Of a stretch of DNA of 64,000 nucleotides, positions 23,601-34,950 are shown piece by piece. The notes beneath the pieces are model-generated. The model was not told where the DNA came from, ran no database searches, and saw only the letters and a program-made list of their open reading frames with translations. The first letter of the stretch is position 1; each line of letters begins with the position of its first letter. A program made the position numbers and the translations under genes. The stretch spans positions 11,497,001 through 11,561,000 of the forward strand of contig OX485807.1 in the NCBI GenBank assembly GCA_950295325.1, given 5' to 3'. The stretch comes from Polytrichum commune (lineage: Eukaryota; Streptophyta; Polytrichopsida; Polytrichales; Polytrichaceae).

Positions 23601-24346
23601 AACAATCGTAAGCACAACAAAATCCCAAATTGAAAGTTATTCAGACAACACTTGAAGTCAGTGCACACACGATGAAAGACAAATGAAATGCATACAGACA
23701 ACACAGTATCTACACTAGTTATAGTATTGGAGAGGGGAGAAATGAGGGGGGGGGGGAACCAACTTTCTGCGGACCATCCTCACCATTGAGAACTAAATGC
23801 TTCCATTGTTTTAGACCAAGTAGTTTGATCAACCTCTGGTCCTTCTTCACGAAGAGTTTTTTTATCGTTATCTACCTTTTTGTCCCACACCTTTTTTGTT
23901 GCCTTTGCATGGAACACCTCCTTCTCAGACTTCCGTTTTTGGGAAACTGTAATGTCGCCGCTTAGACTGTCTCCAGTGGATTCTGCAGCCTTTGTCCGCT
24001 TTAACCTACTCTTCTTGAAGGGAACCTTCTGCAATTGGAGAGGGCCACCTATGCTCTTAAAAGCGGAGCTGTCAGAATTCAACGAGACCACCTCCTCGTT
24101 GTCACCTTCCTCCTCCTCCAAGTCTAGTGACCCACCAGAGTCAACATCCTTCAGCTCCAACAACGTCCTGGCCTCTACTTCCCTAGAGAAAACCTCGTAT
24201 TCTTGAACGCCTACAAAAGCCAGGAGGGTTTCCCTTAAGCCAAGTAGAGAGGTCAAAATTCGAATACCCCAACTATACGCATCTTCAGCACCTCTATTGT
24301 AAAGCTTGTGCCATCGCCCCTGAACCAATAGGCTCAGCACCCGCAC
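20637..24346 (-). pseudogene. Unknown multi-exon gene with cysteine-rich domain, decayed
   Basis: I do not recognise this family. Minus-strand blocks in transcript order: 24346-23780, with LVQGRWHKLYNRGAEDAYSW, a Glu/Asp-rich stretch (LDLEEEEGDNEEV) and Lys-rich segments resembling nuclear signals; about 23590-22996, a cysteine-rich module (KLYRCTMTNCRTNCVCLY...KYWFCYRYCGMHFKD...SFHRYNDEC) followed by a basic tail (VVEAKKKKKV); about 22650-22450; 22267-22004, a likely coiled coil (REQYKEALKRDDLELQERRE); 21878-21507, a compact conserved-looking block (YVVAQDVIDCGWILFPCISI); 21407-20637, a long helical segment. An in-frame TAG sits between the two cysteine clusters (near 23507), and the blocks need introns or frame changes to join. 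The Cys/His spacing could bind zinc. It converges on the methyltransferase-like gene. It may be a transposon protein or a decayed host gene. Confidence 0.4.
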
Positions 24347-26238
24347 AGACCTCCAAACGTAAGCTTTGCCACTCTAGTTCAATGACTACCCTTCCTCCTC
24401 CGGAGCACAATCTCAATCCACAGGCTATCTCAAATAATTATCGCACTCTAAAGCGGTGGTCGCAAATTATAATCGAAGACGTATGCCTACACTTGAAATC
24501 CAATCTCATAAACTCCGCTTCTGAATAAAAGGCTTACACTCAAAACCATTTGAGCTTCACCCCAAAACACCTGCTTTCTATGCATTCTAGTGGAACTGGC
24601 CATTGGCCACTGGCCTAGAAACCCCAACAACCACAAAGCACTAAACCCTAAGCATCTCGAAAACCCACAACCCAAAATCCACTCCGAACATAGTGCAAGC
24701 AAGGCACACAACATGCAAGACAAGAAGGGCGGGAAATGCACAAACACAACATTCTAATCGCAGGACAAGATCTATGCTATCGCAAGACCAAAGGCAACAT
24801 TCATTGCCTAAGTTCATTGTCGTTGAGATGCTCCGACGGAGAAGTACCAAGCAACGGCGACGTCGATTCTACGGAACAATAAACTACCCTGCAACGGCGA
24901 CGGTGCTTCCATGACCGGCTGAATTGGTCTCCAGTCACATCGGGCTCACTCAGGGACGGGCCGAGAGGAAACGTTGCCCACGTGGTGGGCCATGTACATG
25001 GAGGGGGGTGATTAATGTGACCCACAAATGTAGGGCTCATGTTAGATTTTTGCCACCGCAATGCCAAGAATATTACATGGACAACGACCCCACCCAATGG
25101 TGGTTTTTCACAAGGTCCCTAACATGTCCAGGGACATGTTCATTAAAAAAATATTTCCAGTGGACGGGTTCTTAGAAAATGAACCAGTTTTTGGACCCGT
25201 TCATTTTTGGACCCGTGAATTCACTTTGGACAGGTTCTACAAATAACAATTTTTTTGATAATTTTTTCCAAAAAAAAGAAATGTTACAAATATCAGTTAC
25301 ATTATGTCATATATGACATGTGAATATAAGCATAATGCAATCAAACCACTAATACCCAATCAAAATATCAAGCTTGAAGTGCTTGATTCACCTGCACACA
25401 TTAATTCATCAACCACAAAATTTAGAATGGGGTGACCTAGAAATTAAAGATGAGAATCGACAGAAAAAGACAGATAACTGACAAACATTGAAGGCATAAT
25501 TTGTCAAGATCCTATTGTTTCCAAGTGCAACTAGTCACATGTCAACATCTTTCAATTTTTTGTTTTTTTAAATTTTTTACCAACACTGTAAGAGACTTAT
25601 TTATACCTCTTGCGGGACGGGTATTTTCATTTTCAAACTAGTTTTGGGACGGGTTGTTTTTTCTTTAACCTTTCCATGGATGGGTTGGTTTAGAAATTAC
25701 CGGTTTTGGGACAACTTGCAATTTTTTTTACCTTTCAATTCAAGGTTTTTGGACGTGGACGGGCAAAAACTTTGTGAAAAATCAGCCCTGACCCCACCTC
25801 TTGATGAAGAGGTCCTCCATCAATAGTTCATTGGGAGTCTTCCACTGACATGGGCTTCGTGTGGTGTTTTCACCTCACCCATGGCATGGTTGCTCCAATC
25901 TATATCTGTCACTTATGTGTGTTTGTTGGTTCTATAGTCCGGCTTCCTTCCGTGCTCGTTACCAGAGTGGTCTGTGATCTTAAGTGGTTTCTAGCATATA
26001 AATATATATACAAGTTTGAAATGTACATTTATGGAAGAAAACCGTTTACAAAATCTATTAGCAGCACATTAAGAATTCATAAAATATGGAGACTCTCAAA
26101 ATTGAGTCAATGACTCACTACATCAATTTTCACACACAATGTCAGGCAAAAAAAATTAGAACACAGAAAATTTCACTTATGTAAGATAATGATCATAGTC
26201 TAATATATCATGTTCAGAGTCTCATGTATGTTGCACAA
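24347..26238. other. Non-coding with GGACGGGTT/GGACCCGTT motifs
   Basis: Upstream of the unknown minus-strand gene. Between 25157 and 25760 a GGACGGGTT-like motif recurs on both strands at least six times (about 25157, 25191, 25207, 25614, 25645, 25755), with a ~60-bp direct repeat at 25642 and 25703. Near 26145 the sequence GTCAGGCAAAAAAAATTAGA resembles a Tc1-type terminus. No gene is supported. Confidence 0.4.
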
Positions 26239-26880
26239 CTACACAAGGACAATAATTAATTTGAAGATAACTGTATACATTGCCTCGGTTTTGCAACCTA
26301 TATCTACATATAGATCAAAAAACTTGTCCACCCCTCTTTTAGAAGCTAAACTGAACTGGATACGATTAGGTGTGCTATGATGGAACTTTTGACATTGCTT
26401 AGGAGTGATGGAACGCAAAGAAGCTTGCACAAGCTCCCACAATTGAAGCATACCTTTGGCTACTGTTGGATGCTCAATTAATTTGAGTTTCAAAAGTATC
26501 CACACATGCTCCATTGGATTTAGATCATGTGATGAGAAGGCCAACTAAGTACATCCAAATTCTGCATTCACAACCACTGCTTGTGTAATTTTGTTGTATG
26601 TTTAGGATCATTATCATATTGAGGATATGACATGAAAAGGGTTCGATTATCTTCACAACTCCATCTTGAAGAATGATAAGATACAGAGCTTGTGTCATCT
26701 TCCTTTCTATCTTGCACATGCAACCCATGCCACCAGAAGTCATCCAACCCCACACAAGAGTACACATACGAAACTATCAAGTGAGCCTCCACCAATTCCA
26801 CATAATTTACATCTGTTATATCAATTGCGGACCTGCCTGAACTCGGCCTTCGCAAGAGGAAACGATCTTCGAGATATGAT
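26239..26880 (-). pseudogene. Tc1/mariner transposase remnant
   Basis: Reading the minus strand across frames gives the usual order of the Tc1/mariner catalytic domain: LVWGWMTSGGMGCMCKIERK and MTQALYLIILQDGVVKIIE, then YDNDPKHTTKLHKQWL (second Asp), then FSSHDLNPMEHVWILLKLKL (third acidic position in the DLNPxExxW motif), and a C-terminal segment ITPKQCQKFHHSTPNRI. At least two frameshifts separate these blocks and a stop follows KQWL, so the copy is dead. The N-terminal helix-turn-helix pair is not recognisable. Tc1-like elements are uncommon in seed plants compared with the mariner subgroup. Confidence 0.75.
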
Positions 26881-27723
26881 ACCTACAATGCTGCTAGAAT
26901 TCTTCTGAAAACTCAACATCTGCACATTAGTCGTCCCCTCTGTTAAAGGACGAACTAAGAGCAACGGGACACTACAACTTAGTTCACAACACCACAATCA
27001 TACCGCAACAAGAAGACCTATCTGCCCGTTGTTTATTATCACTCTCTGTGTAAGAATCAAATTCTCACACCACATCCTCGCTCGTTATGCTTGTATCCAC
27101 ATCCACTCGGCAGACTCCCACAATATATACACTAAAGCCAAGGGACTCGCATCGTAGAAATATCAAACAATTGCAGTCTTCAGAACCTTCTGCACACCAA
27201 TATTCTCTAACTACTCGGATTAGATACCATGCCAGTATGAAACCTCTGGACCGCAACTTATTCCAGCATTCCTAAAAATTACACCAAGCTCTGGGCTTAA
27301 AACAACAACTTCCTCATAATCCAACCTAAACCCTTATGCTATGATCATCTATGCTCAGCTTCAGGCACAAATCCCAAGACCAAAAAAATCCCCCGGTGCA
27401 CATAGCAATTGCCTCCAATCAAGAAGCCCGCTACCTTCAACTACCATCAACAATTCGTAGGAAACACACATTAATTCATGACGAGAACAGTACTTCGAAA
27501 GTTTAACCCGCAAACTAATTAAATAGATTAAAGCACAAAATTCACAAGGTCTTCTCAAGCTTCAGACTAACTGCACCCCGAGAAGAGCACGCATTTCAAA
27601 AGGCTCATCAATTGACGCAGAAAAATTTTGTACTTCTCTTTGGAAACACGGGTGTTACAGAATGCCTGACAGCCACTAACATTCCTGTTGGTCGCCACAG
27701 CCGACCATCACCATCTATAATAC
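26881..27723. other. Spacer and RPS7 3' flank
   Basis: No gene seen. The part next to 27724 is the 3' untranslated region of RPS7 on the minus strand. Confidence 0.4.
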
Positions 27724-28578
27724 TTAAGCAGCAGCAGCTTCCTGGACAGGGTACTCAAATGTCACTTCCTTTCCTGTCAACTTCTTGTATACTCCGGAAT
27801 AGGTCTCTAGCTTGAACTCCGTGCTGTTCCTTTCCTTAGGGTCCAAGTACACGCGCATGATTCGAGATCCATCCAAACGATAACGGATCCGCTTGCCAAC
27901 AATCTCCGAAGGGTACACGAGGTCCTCCAGGATAGCCTCGTGCACGGAGGTCAAAGTCCTGCTGCGTGGCCTGTTCACGGCCGAGCCCTTCTTGGGGGGT
28001 CTGAGGATGCGCCTCGTAGCAATAACGACCACATCCTGGAGTACTTGCAATGCACATCATCAAAAAGCATATCCTCTCCGAGGTTTGTGCACATTCCGAC
28101 CATTAAACCCTAACAGAAGTTGGGCTTCCCCTCGTGCGCCGGGAACAATGTAAATGCCAATGCATGACTGAAAACCCTAAAAGACCCTCCAACACCAAAC
28201 ATTGAAGAACAAACGAGGACACAGAAAGGAGGATCAACATATCACAACGGGGAACCAATTTGGTCAAAAAAAATTTAGGGTAAGAGAATATTCGTAGAAA
28301 CGCACCTTGCCACTGAACTTCTTCTCCAACTCCCTCACGAGGCGGGCGTGGATCTTCTGGAAAGCCTTGCGCAGCCGGTACGGCACGTGGATGATCACGG
28401 CCTTGCGGTTGCCGGACACATCGACCTCCTTGGCGGAGTTGATATACAGGTCGCGAAGGTCGCTCTTTAGCTCGTTGTTGGTAGACTCCAGGTCGAAGAG
28501 GGCCTGGGCCACGGACTCCTCGAATTCATCGGGCTCCTGCCCTTTCTCCTTCTGAATCTTCCTCCTCGCAGTAAACAT
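27724..28578 (-). CDS. RPS7: 40S ribosomal protein S7 (eS7)
   Basis: Two coding exons, 28578-28306 and 28035-27724, joined in phase 0 over a 270-bp intron (GTGCGT donor, TCCAG acceptor), give 194 residues; plant eS7 is about 190. Exon 1 reads [20 protein letters not shown]...[16 protein letters not shown], ending [21 protein letters not shown]. Exon 2 begins [20 protein letters not shown] and contains [40 protein letters not shown] and a C-terminal VTFEYPV. eS7 is a component of the cytosolic small ribosomal subunit that also contributes to 18S rRNA maturation. The ATG at 28578-28576 was chosen because the family starts M(F/Y)-T-A-R-x-K-I; the upstream in-frame extension has no similarity. 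The promoter carries matching control elements. No damage is seen, so the gene is very likely expressed. Confidence 0.96.
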
Positions 28579-28715
28579 GGCTGCGGCTGAGGAACGAACA
28601 GGGAACCCCTGGCGATGGAGTGGGCGATGGCGTGGGAGGGCCAGCAGGCGAAAGAGAGAGAACACCGCCCTGCTCGCCCTTGTGCAAGAGAGACGCTTCC
28701 CAGACCTAGCCGCCC

Positions 28716-28741
28716 TTTAGGGTTGGCCCAGGCTCGGCCCA
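28716..28741 (-). promoter_or_regulatory. Telo-box and two site II elements of RPS7
   Basis: On the plus strand TTTAGGGTT (28716-28724) is followed by GGCCCA at 28725-28730 and 28736-28741; on the gene's strand these read TGGGCC, TGGGCC, AACCCTAAA. A telo-box beside paired TGGGCC/T site II motifs, within ~165 bp of the start codon, is the known arrangement in plant ribosomal-protein promoters, where TCP-type factors bind site II. Confidence 0.8.
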
Positions 28742-29473
28742 GGCTCGGACACCAAGCCCACGGTCCAACTCTTCTCTGTCCCTCTATACTTGAGCATCTT
28801 CACCGGACCCTGCACAGCCCCCTGCAAGATAAACAACACTACTTTAGAGCGAGCGGACTCCGGAGGCTTTAGAAGGAGGGGGAGGGGAATGAGCACCACC
28901 ACATCCCATAAAATTTCCCTCCACTAAAGAGCGTACATTTTAGATGGATCAAAACAAAGAGAGCACCCTATTTTAGTGGACAAATTTAGTGCAACGCCGT
29001 GTAAATGTAATGTCTTCCTTGATGTGCTTAAAATTTCGGTGACCAACGTGTCCACAAAGTTAACCTTCAAAAACTCACTCTTAATTGTTTTGAACGAATC
29101 AAAGGGAAGATGGGGGATGCAAATAAAATCATGTTCTTCATTCTTTTTTCTTGGGGGTTAATGAATGTCATATGTGATTACGAATGATAAAATGAGTCAG
29201 TCGAAGATTTCATAAGGAGCTCTTCTTTGTTAACGTAATTGTGTTGAGGACTCATGTGCAACCAATGAACCTGTTGGACCGGTTAAATGCAATGAAAATG
29301 CCCGAAATCTTTGAACAAAAGTGGGTCCCGTATTTGAACCTTACTCTTTTCCTTTTGAGTGAAAGCAACCTTTCAAAAAAAGACATTTACGTAAATGATA
29401 CATGGCTTGGACTTTACATTATCCCAAAATTGACTAATTATCAAATTGATCACTCACAAGAAATAATCATTTA
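28742..29473. other. RPS7 upstream region, no gene
   Basis: Moderately GC-rich next to the RPS7 promoter, then AT-rich. No supported ORF. Confidence 0.35.
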
Positions 29474-29678
29474 TTTAACTAAATCTATACAACATAATAT
29501 TATTAAGCAACGTGTGTTCATGTGAGCCCTAAGAATATAACCATTTGATTTTCAACCTAGTGTACAATCATACTTAACATGAGTTTCCTTGCACTAGGTT
29601 GGGGCATCTCATGGTTATATTCTCATGCCCCACACGAATGAACACACACTACTCAATAATGTTATGTGTTGAGTTAAA
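29474..29678. repeat. ~205-bp imperfect foldback
   Basis: Two arms of about 100 bp are reverse complements with small bulges, centred near 29577. Paired blocks include GTGTGTTCAT, AGAATATAACCAT with ATGGTTATATTCT, and CAACCTAGTGTACAA with TTGCACTAGGTTG. The loop is only a few bases. It could be a foldback miniature transposon or a microRNA-type precursor; no target duplication is evident. Confidence 0.75.
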
Positions 29679-31329
29679 TTGGATTGAATTAGCAAGAAAT
29701 GACAAGAATTTTAGGGGGAATGAGCCAATTGCACACAATATCCGCATGAAATATAAGGTGAGGGCATAAGACTTGTTTCGATACTTAGTTCGCAATTACT
29801 TTAATCCATAGACATTGCCAATAACTTTCTAGTTGGCTCATAGGGTTGATTAGGATCATAGACCAACTAAAGTTTGAAATCGATCAATCTTATGGTCGAA
29901 TGCAAATTTGGATCCATATAGTTTACACTTTGAATGACATGGGTCCAAGCTATGAAAGAAGAATATGGCACTAATGTCGTATCACTTTAATGTTTAATCT
30001 TGTTGGTCCACAATCAAGAAAACGCTCCTCCTAGGCTAAGAAACCAATCTTGAATTTTGAAAATAAGGTCCACTGAAGGTGTTTTGGACCCCAAGTTCCT
30101 TGACCCAAACCCTATTGTAAACCATGATGCAAACCCACCCTTAGGACCACCGTCATTATAGAATGAACTATAAGTGTTGCTTACAAAAAAGGGCATATAC
30201 TATTGTGTACCACATTAACATTTTTGGGTTCAAAATCTAGTGTATTGTGAAGTCAATAAATGAAGGATTATTTTGTATGTGTCATGTGGCACTGTCATTT
30301 TCACATATCACCCACTTGCTATGTGCATCGAGCTAAACCACTTTGCATGAAATGTTGTTGTCTTCAAAAGAAGATGTATCACGAAGTCAATGAATATGCA
30401 TATATTGTCTTTATGTCGTGTGGCACCAACTTTGTCATTTGTGAGCACCACAACATGCCACTTGTCACGATTGCAACCTCATTCAATTGTTAATTGCATT
30501 AAGCTATGCACCACATCAAACTACTTAACATCATGTTGAATGACAATATTAAACATGCCCTACTCCAATTCGTTTGAAAATTGACGTAGTCCATTCTATC
30601 TAATACCCGCATTAGTCCTAGTCCCCCTATTTGGAATATTTGTTGTACATCGGAGAAGCATTGTCTTGTCCTATCATGAAGATATGAGTTGTTGCCATTA
30701 GTTTTTTGCCACTTCGAGATACATTTTAGGAAACCAAATCAAATTTGGAAACTTGAAATCTACCTTGTACCGAACAAAAGTATGATCCTTGGTTATGCAA
30801 TCACCAATTCTATTTGTTTTGCTCAATAATAATTGTAAATTGCATGTGTAATATCACCAACAATGTATGCAACTGAGCATTATTTGTCATTCCTTGAAAA
30901 AAGTTATAGACATTACAAAATTAGTATTAAACACACACACAATATTGCACAGACACAAAACACAATATTGCAATTATTGTCACTTACTGATTGATTTTTC
31001 ATCCAAATTTCAATCATCCATAACAACTATTACGTTACAAACAATGTTAAGATGCAATGTATTGGAAATTTTGTTTCAAGAAGTCGCATAGATTTCATCC
31101 GAGTTTTAATTGTCCATGGCAATACTTGTAAACTTATTCAAGAGGAGTGTCATTAGAAAAGCTACCACAATGACATAAAATAGCATATGACACTAAATAT
31201 TCTATGTAGTGTAGTATCCATGGATAATGATGGGTGGATGAACACATGATGTGCCTCATTTCACAATGTCATCCTCTTGGCAAAAATTCTACATGAAATG
31301 AAATGAAATTGATTTGAAAGTCAAGGAAG
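29679..31329. other. AT-rich DNA with a ~135-bp diverged duplication
   Basis: No gene seen. Within it, 30243-30365 and 30373-30540 share a diverged direct repeat (GAAGTCAATAAATGAAGGAT against GAAGTCAATGAATATGCATA, then matching TGTGGCAC and TTGTCA-type blocks). Confidence 0.4.
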
Positions 31330-31720
31330 CTGAAAAGGTTAATGGGATTGAAAGTACATCATGATGGTTCAAACCAACTACTTCTCTAGAGTGGAGAAGT
31401 GCAATAGCCTTCATGAGATAAAGGCTAATATCAACTTGATGGTCCAATTGACAAAAAGACTTGAGGCTCCCTAGGACTACATTTTCAAATAGTGATGGAA
31501 ACTAATCTATGATGGGCTTATATAGGGGACAGTCCAACACAAAATGTGCCTCATTTTCAATTACATTACAAGAGCAAAAGTGACGTAGTCGAGTATCTTT
31601 AAAGATAGGGATTTTTTGACCATCATTCAACTTCAATGGCTAATCTATGGTTCGAAGTGCTTGCACTGTGATGGTGTCAATGGTTGCTTTAAGTATAATT
31701 CACATTCATATCTGGAAAAA
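31330..31720 (-). pseudogene. LINE reverse-transcriptase tail fragment
   Basis: On the minus strand the frame reads LNDGQKIPIFKDTRLRHFCS, CNVIENEAHFVLDCPLYKPI, then FPSLFENVVLGSLKSF. The C-x-C...E-x-HF(V/L)-x(1)-CPLY pattern is the zinc-knuckle-like end of non-LTR retrotransposon polyproteins. A stop interrupts it after KPIID and another after RTID. Upstream reverse-transcriptase motifs are not found. The fragment is short but the motif is characteristic. Confidence 0.6.
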
Positions 31721-32869
31721 ATTCTTGAGGTGGAGGTAATCTAGTTTCTTCCATGAGAGATCGAAAGAGTTCCATTATTTAGAAAAGAAACGCCTCCTTG
31801 ACATCATGACATGTTATTTTAGACGTGGTTGGATTGTCATGTGTATTCCAATGAGATAGACCCCATGATGTTCTTCATGTTTGGCTAGGTGCTGGAAAAT
31901 TAAGGATGATTTACTACCCACCAAATGATTGATTTCCTTCATTACAATTTTTACTTCACTTTAAATCCAATTTTTTTTTCTAATTTATTGGCAGTTAAAA
32001 TTCCATTTTATCTAATTTTATCTGGGTTTCATTTTTTGGTGTTATTTTTAAGTCCCTTACAACTTAGAACAAAACACCATTATCCTTGGTAAGAGTTGAA
32101 CCTAGCTTGAATCCCCCCCCCCCCGGCGCTGGTTGGGGGCTAAGGATTCTCAACCCCTCTAAATTTAACACCTTCAAACATTATAGGACTATGAGGATCA
32201 ACAAATTCAACTTTCATGCATTACCTAGCAACTAGCAACAACAAACACATTGTTATATCAATCAAGTACCAACACTTAACATGTATATTTCAAAATAAAG
32301 ACATGTACATTCTAATGATCTTCATAGACACCTATACCATTTCATACCATTAATATTACAAGGGTTGAAGATTAGTAAATATAACACAAACAAGATTAAA
32401 AACTATACAACATTCACATTGCAAAAAAATCACATAGTAGTAGGTTCCTCATCCTCAAGGTCCACATGTTTAGCAAGATAGCATTCGAGATGCGGAAAAA
32501 GAAACCTAAATTTGGTGTTGTTTTTCCAAATCCACACAACTTCATTGAAAGTGTCATGACAACTTGAATTGGCCGGTTCGATGCAACTCTTAACAATCTC
32601 TCCGAATTCTTTGTTAACATTCTTTATTATGTTTTGGTGTTATACAATTTTACATTGAAAATGTTTTTTTGTAAATCACCGTACGAACACAATGCACTCT
32701 AACAATCTCAACAAGAACAACCAAATTCTCACACTTTATCTTCAATGTAGCCTTCCAAGTCATCAATCCCCATAAATCTTTGAAACTAATATCCAACCAA
32801 TACATTATTGTTTGTAATTCAAATTTTAAAAATCCCTCTTAATTGCAACGAAGTTTATCAAAGAAGGGT

Positions 32870-33730
32870 TTCCCCCTTTAAGTTCTTACTCAAAACCATA
32901 CCAAGCACATAACAATACTAAATCAGACGTACACACCCCAATTAGCTAAACATATTTGATATGAAGTTTTCCTTTTCATGATTCCCTAAAATGTGTGGCA
33001 ACCAATTTCAAAAAAATATTAATTTCCTTTGATAAATTTTGACAACTATAGGCTTTTGTTGTATCTATACTTGTCAAGTTTGTCCCACGAGTTACACAAT
33101 GCATTGAAGTGAGAAATGAGTTAAATTTTTTTCCATATTTGCTACAACATCATTTCATTTATCTATCATTTGTTGTTGCTCCGTTAAAACCAAACCCTAC
33201 CAACTTGTCAAAGTTAAATTCCCAATCCGTCATCATTTTTGTTGATATTTATAAAATTATACATGCATATTTTTTCAACACTCATTATGTATTAAGCCTT
33301 AAAAATACATATAGGAAGACCTTCCTCAACAAATGAAGCAAATATAACTAGATTACCCGTCACTGATATATCCATAGACTCATCAATAATAATCTCAAAA
33401 AACTTTGAGTTTCATACTATATTTAAGTCTTTCTTTTGGACAACTGATGAAATATAAAAAATGATCCCACTACAACTTTTTTCATCATGATAGAGTTCTT
33501 CTATCATGTTGATTTTACTGTTACAACAAAAAAACATAAACCTATAAAGTTTGAAAATGAATGAGCTCATTCTCACATAGTATGCAACTTAAAATAAAGA
33601 ATGTTTGTCACATGTCCAATTTGCCTTAGTATTGCCTCATTGCATAATTTGTTGACCCCACTGCATGGCCCAAATTAATCTACCATGCTCTTCAGTCTTG
33701 CAACAGTCTTGGAAGGTTAAAATCATGATA
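32870..33730 (-). pseudogene. hAT-type (DUF4371-like) transposase remnant
   Basis: Minus-strand frames contain SKFFEIIIDESMDISVTGNL then VIFASFVEEGLPICIF, matching the first catalytic Asp region (DES-x-D) of TTF/DUF4371-type hAT transposases. Next come KLVGFGFNGATTN (the G-x-DGA-x(2)-M region, Asp lost to Asn) and FNSFLTSMHCVT (the CxxH-like region), then ISKEINIFLKLVATHF-like sequence. Multiple stops and frameshifts separate them. A weakly similar stretch continues to about 32700. A dead copy, unrelated in detail to the intact hAT frame at 9.3 kb. Confidence 0.6.
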
Positions 33731-34239
33731 TTAACATTGCCAGTTGTAGCGAATACAATCATCTTTTCATATTTTTTTCATATTTTACAAAAAAAATATA
33801 CCCGTTTCAAAATTTAATTTAATCCAATCAAATTATGTATACCAAACTTCCTTTAAATTGCTTTGTGGAATTTGCAATGAAATTAAACCCAAATGAGAAG
33901 AACAACCCTCGGAAAAAGAAGATGAAGGATTTTGTCTCATTACTTTGAGAATTTATATATAGCATAGCTCAAGGGCATTTTTATCTTTTTGTCATATTGC
34001 TAGAAACTAGCAAGTGCTAAAGACTTATAATATATCCAAAAAGCAGACTCAAAATGTGTTGTTACACTCCAAACAAATTAAAAAAACTAAAAAATGAATA
34101 TTCAAATGTAAAACACCAAAACTATACAAAAAATGATATTCATATTTGAAACAAACATTGATGAATGACCATAAATTTGCACTCCCAACATAGATATAAT
34201 AATTACAAAATTGGAAGATGAATATTATGTAGCAATAAT
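33731..34239. other. AT-rich DNA, nothing recognised
   Basis: Flank of the decayed hAT copy; no gene or structured repeat seen. Confidence 0.35.
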
Positions 34240-34950
34240 ACCAACAAGATTGGCTTTAAAAGTTAGGACCATCAACAACAACATCAACAAAGACCCTAAA
34301 TCCTAAACACCAACAAAAACCAACAAGAATGACTTACAACAATACCAAGAAGAAAGATCAACAATAACAAAAAATAAAATTATATATATATATACACAAA
34401 GATACAAATTTGTAAAGTATATTAACAAAGACATAAATTTCTAAAACACCAACATGAACAAAAAAAAACATCAATTTTAAATGTACAACAAAAATACCAA
34501 CAACCTGAAATGAAAAACATTCAAAATGACAACCAACAACAAAAACAATTACCACAATTAAAAACCAACAACAACTCCAAACAATGACATCAACTATGAC
34601 AACAAATAATAACAACCAACTTTAAACAACAACCAAAAACAAGAAAGACCAACAAGAAGGACCCAAAATTAAAAATTAACAACAACAACAAACATCAACA
34701 ACAACTAAAACAAAGGATGAATATGAAAGAATAGCAACAACAAGAAGGATCAACAATCCCTTACACAATAACAACATCAACAAGAAAAGGGACCATCAAC
34801 AAGAACAAGAACAAGAACAAGAACAACATTTCATTTTAAATGATAAATCCAACAACTTAACCCTAATTCCAAAGCCTAAACCTCCAACCGAAAAAAATAC
34901 AAGGGAAAAAACCAAAATCAACTAATAAAAAACAAAACAAAAAACAAACT
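34240..34950. repeat. A/C-rich low-complexity tract (AACAAC-like)
   Basis: About 700 bp almost devoid of G and dominated by AACAAC, ACCAACAA and ACATCAAC permutations, including a perfect (GAACAA)n run near 34801-34826. The strand asymmetry is extreme. Open frames on the opposite strand here are by-products of the composition. Confidence 0.75.

Noticed and set aside
28579-28665. N-terminal extension of RPS7 as a targeting peptide
   Set aside because: The in-frame upstream codons have no similarity in the family, and eS7 is cytosolic; the ATG at 28578 gives the normal length.
34358-34615. Minus-strand 85-codon hydrophobic frame (Val/Phe-rich)
   Set aside because: It is the complement of the A/C-rich low-complexity tract and reflects composition only.
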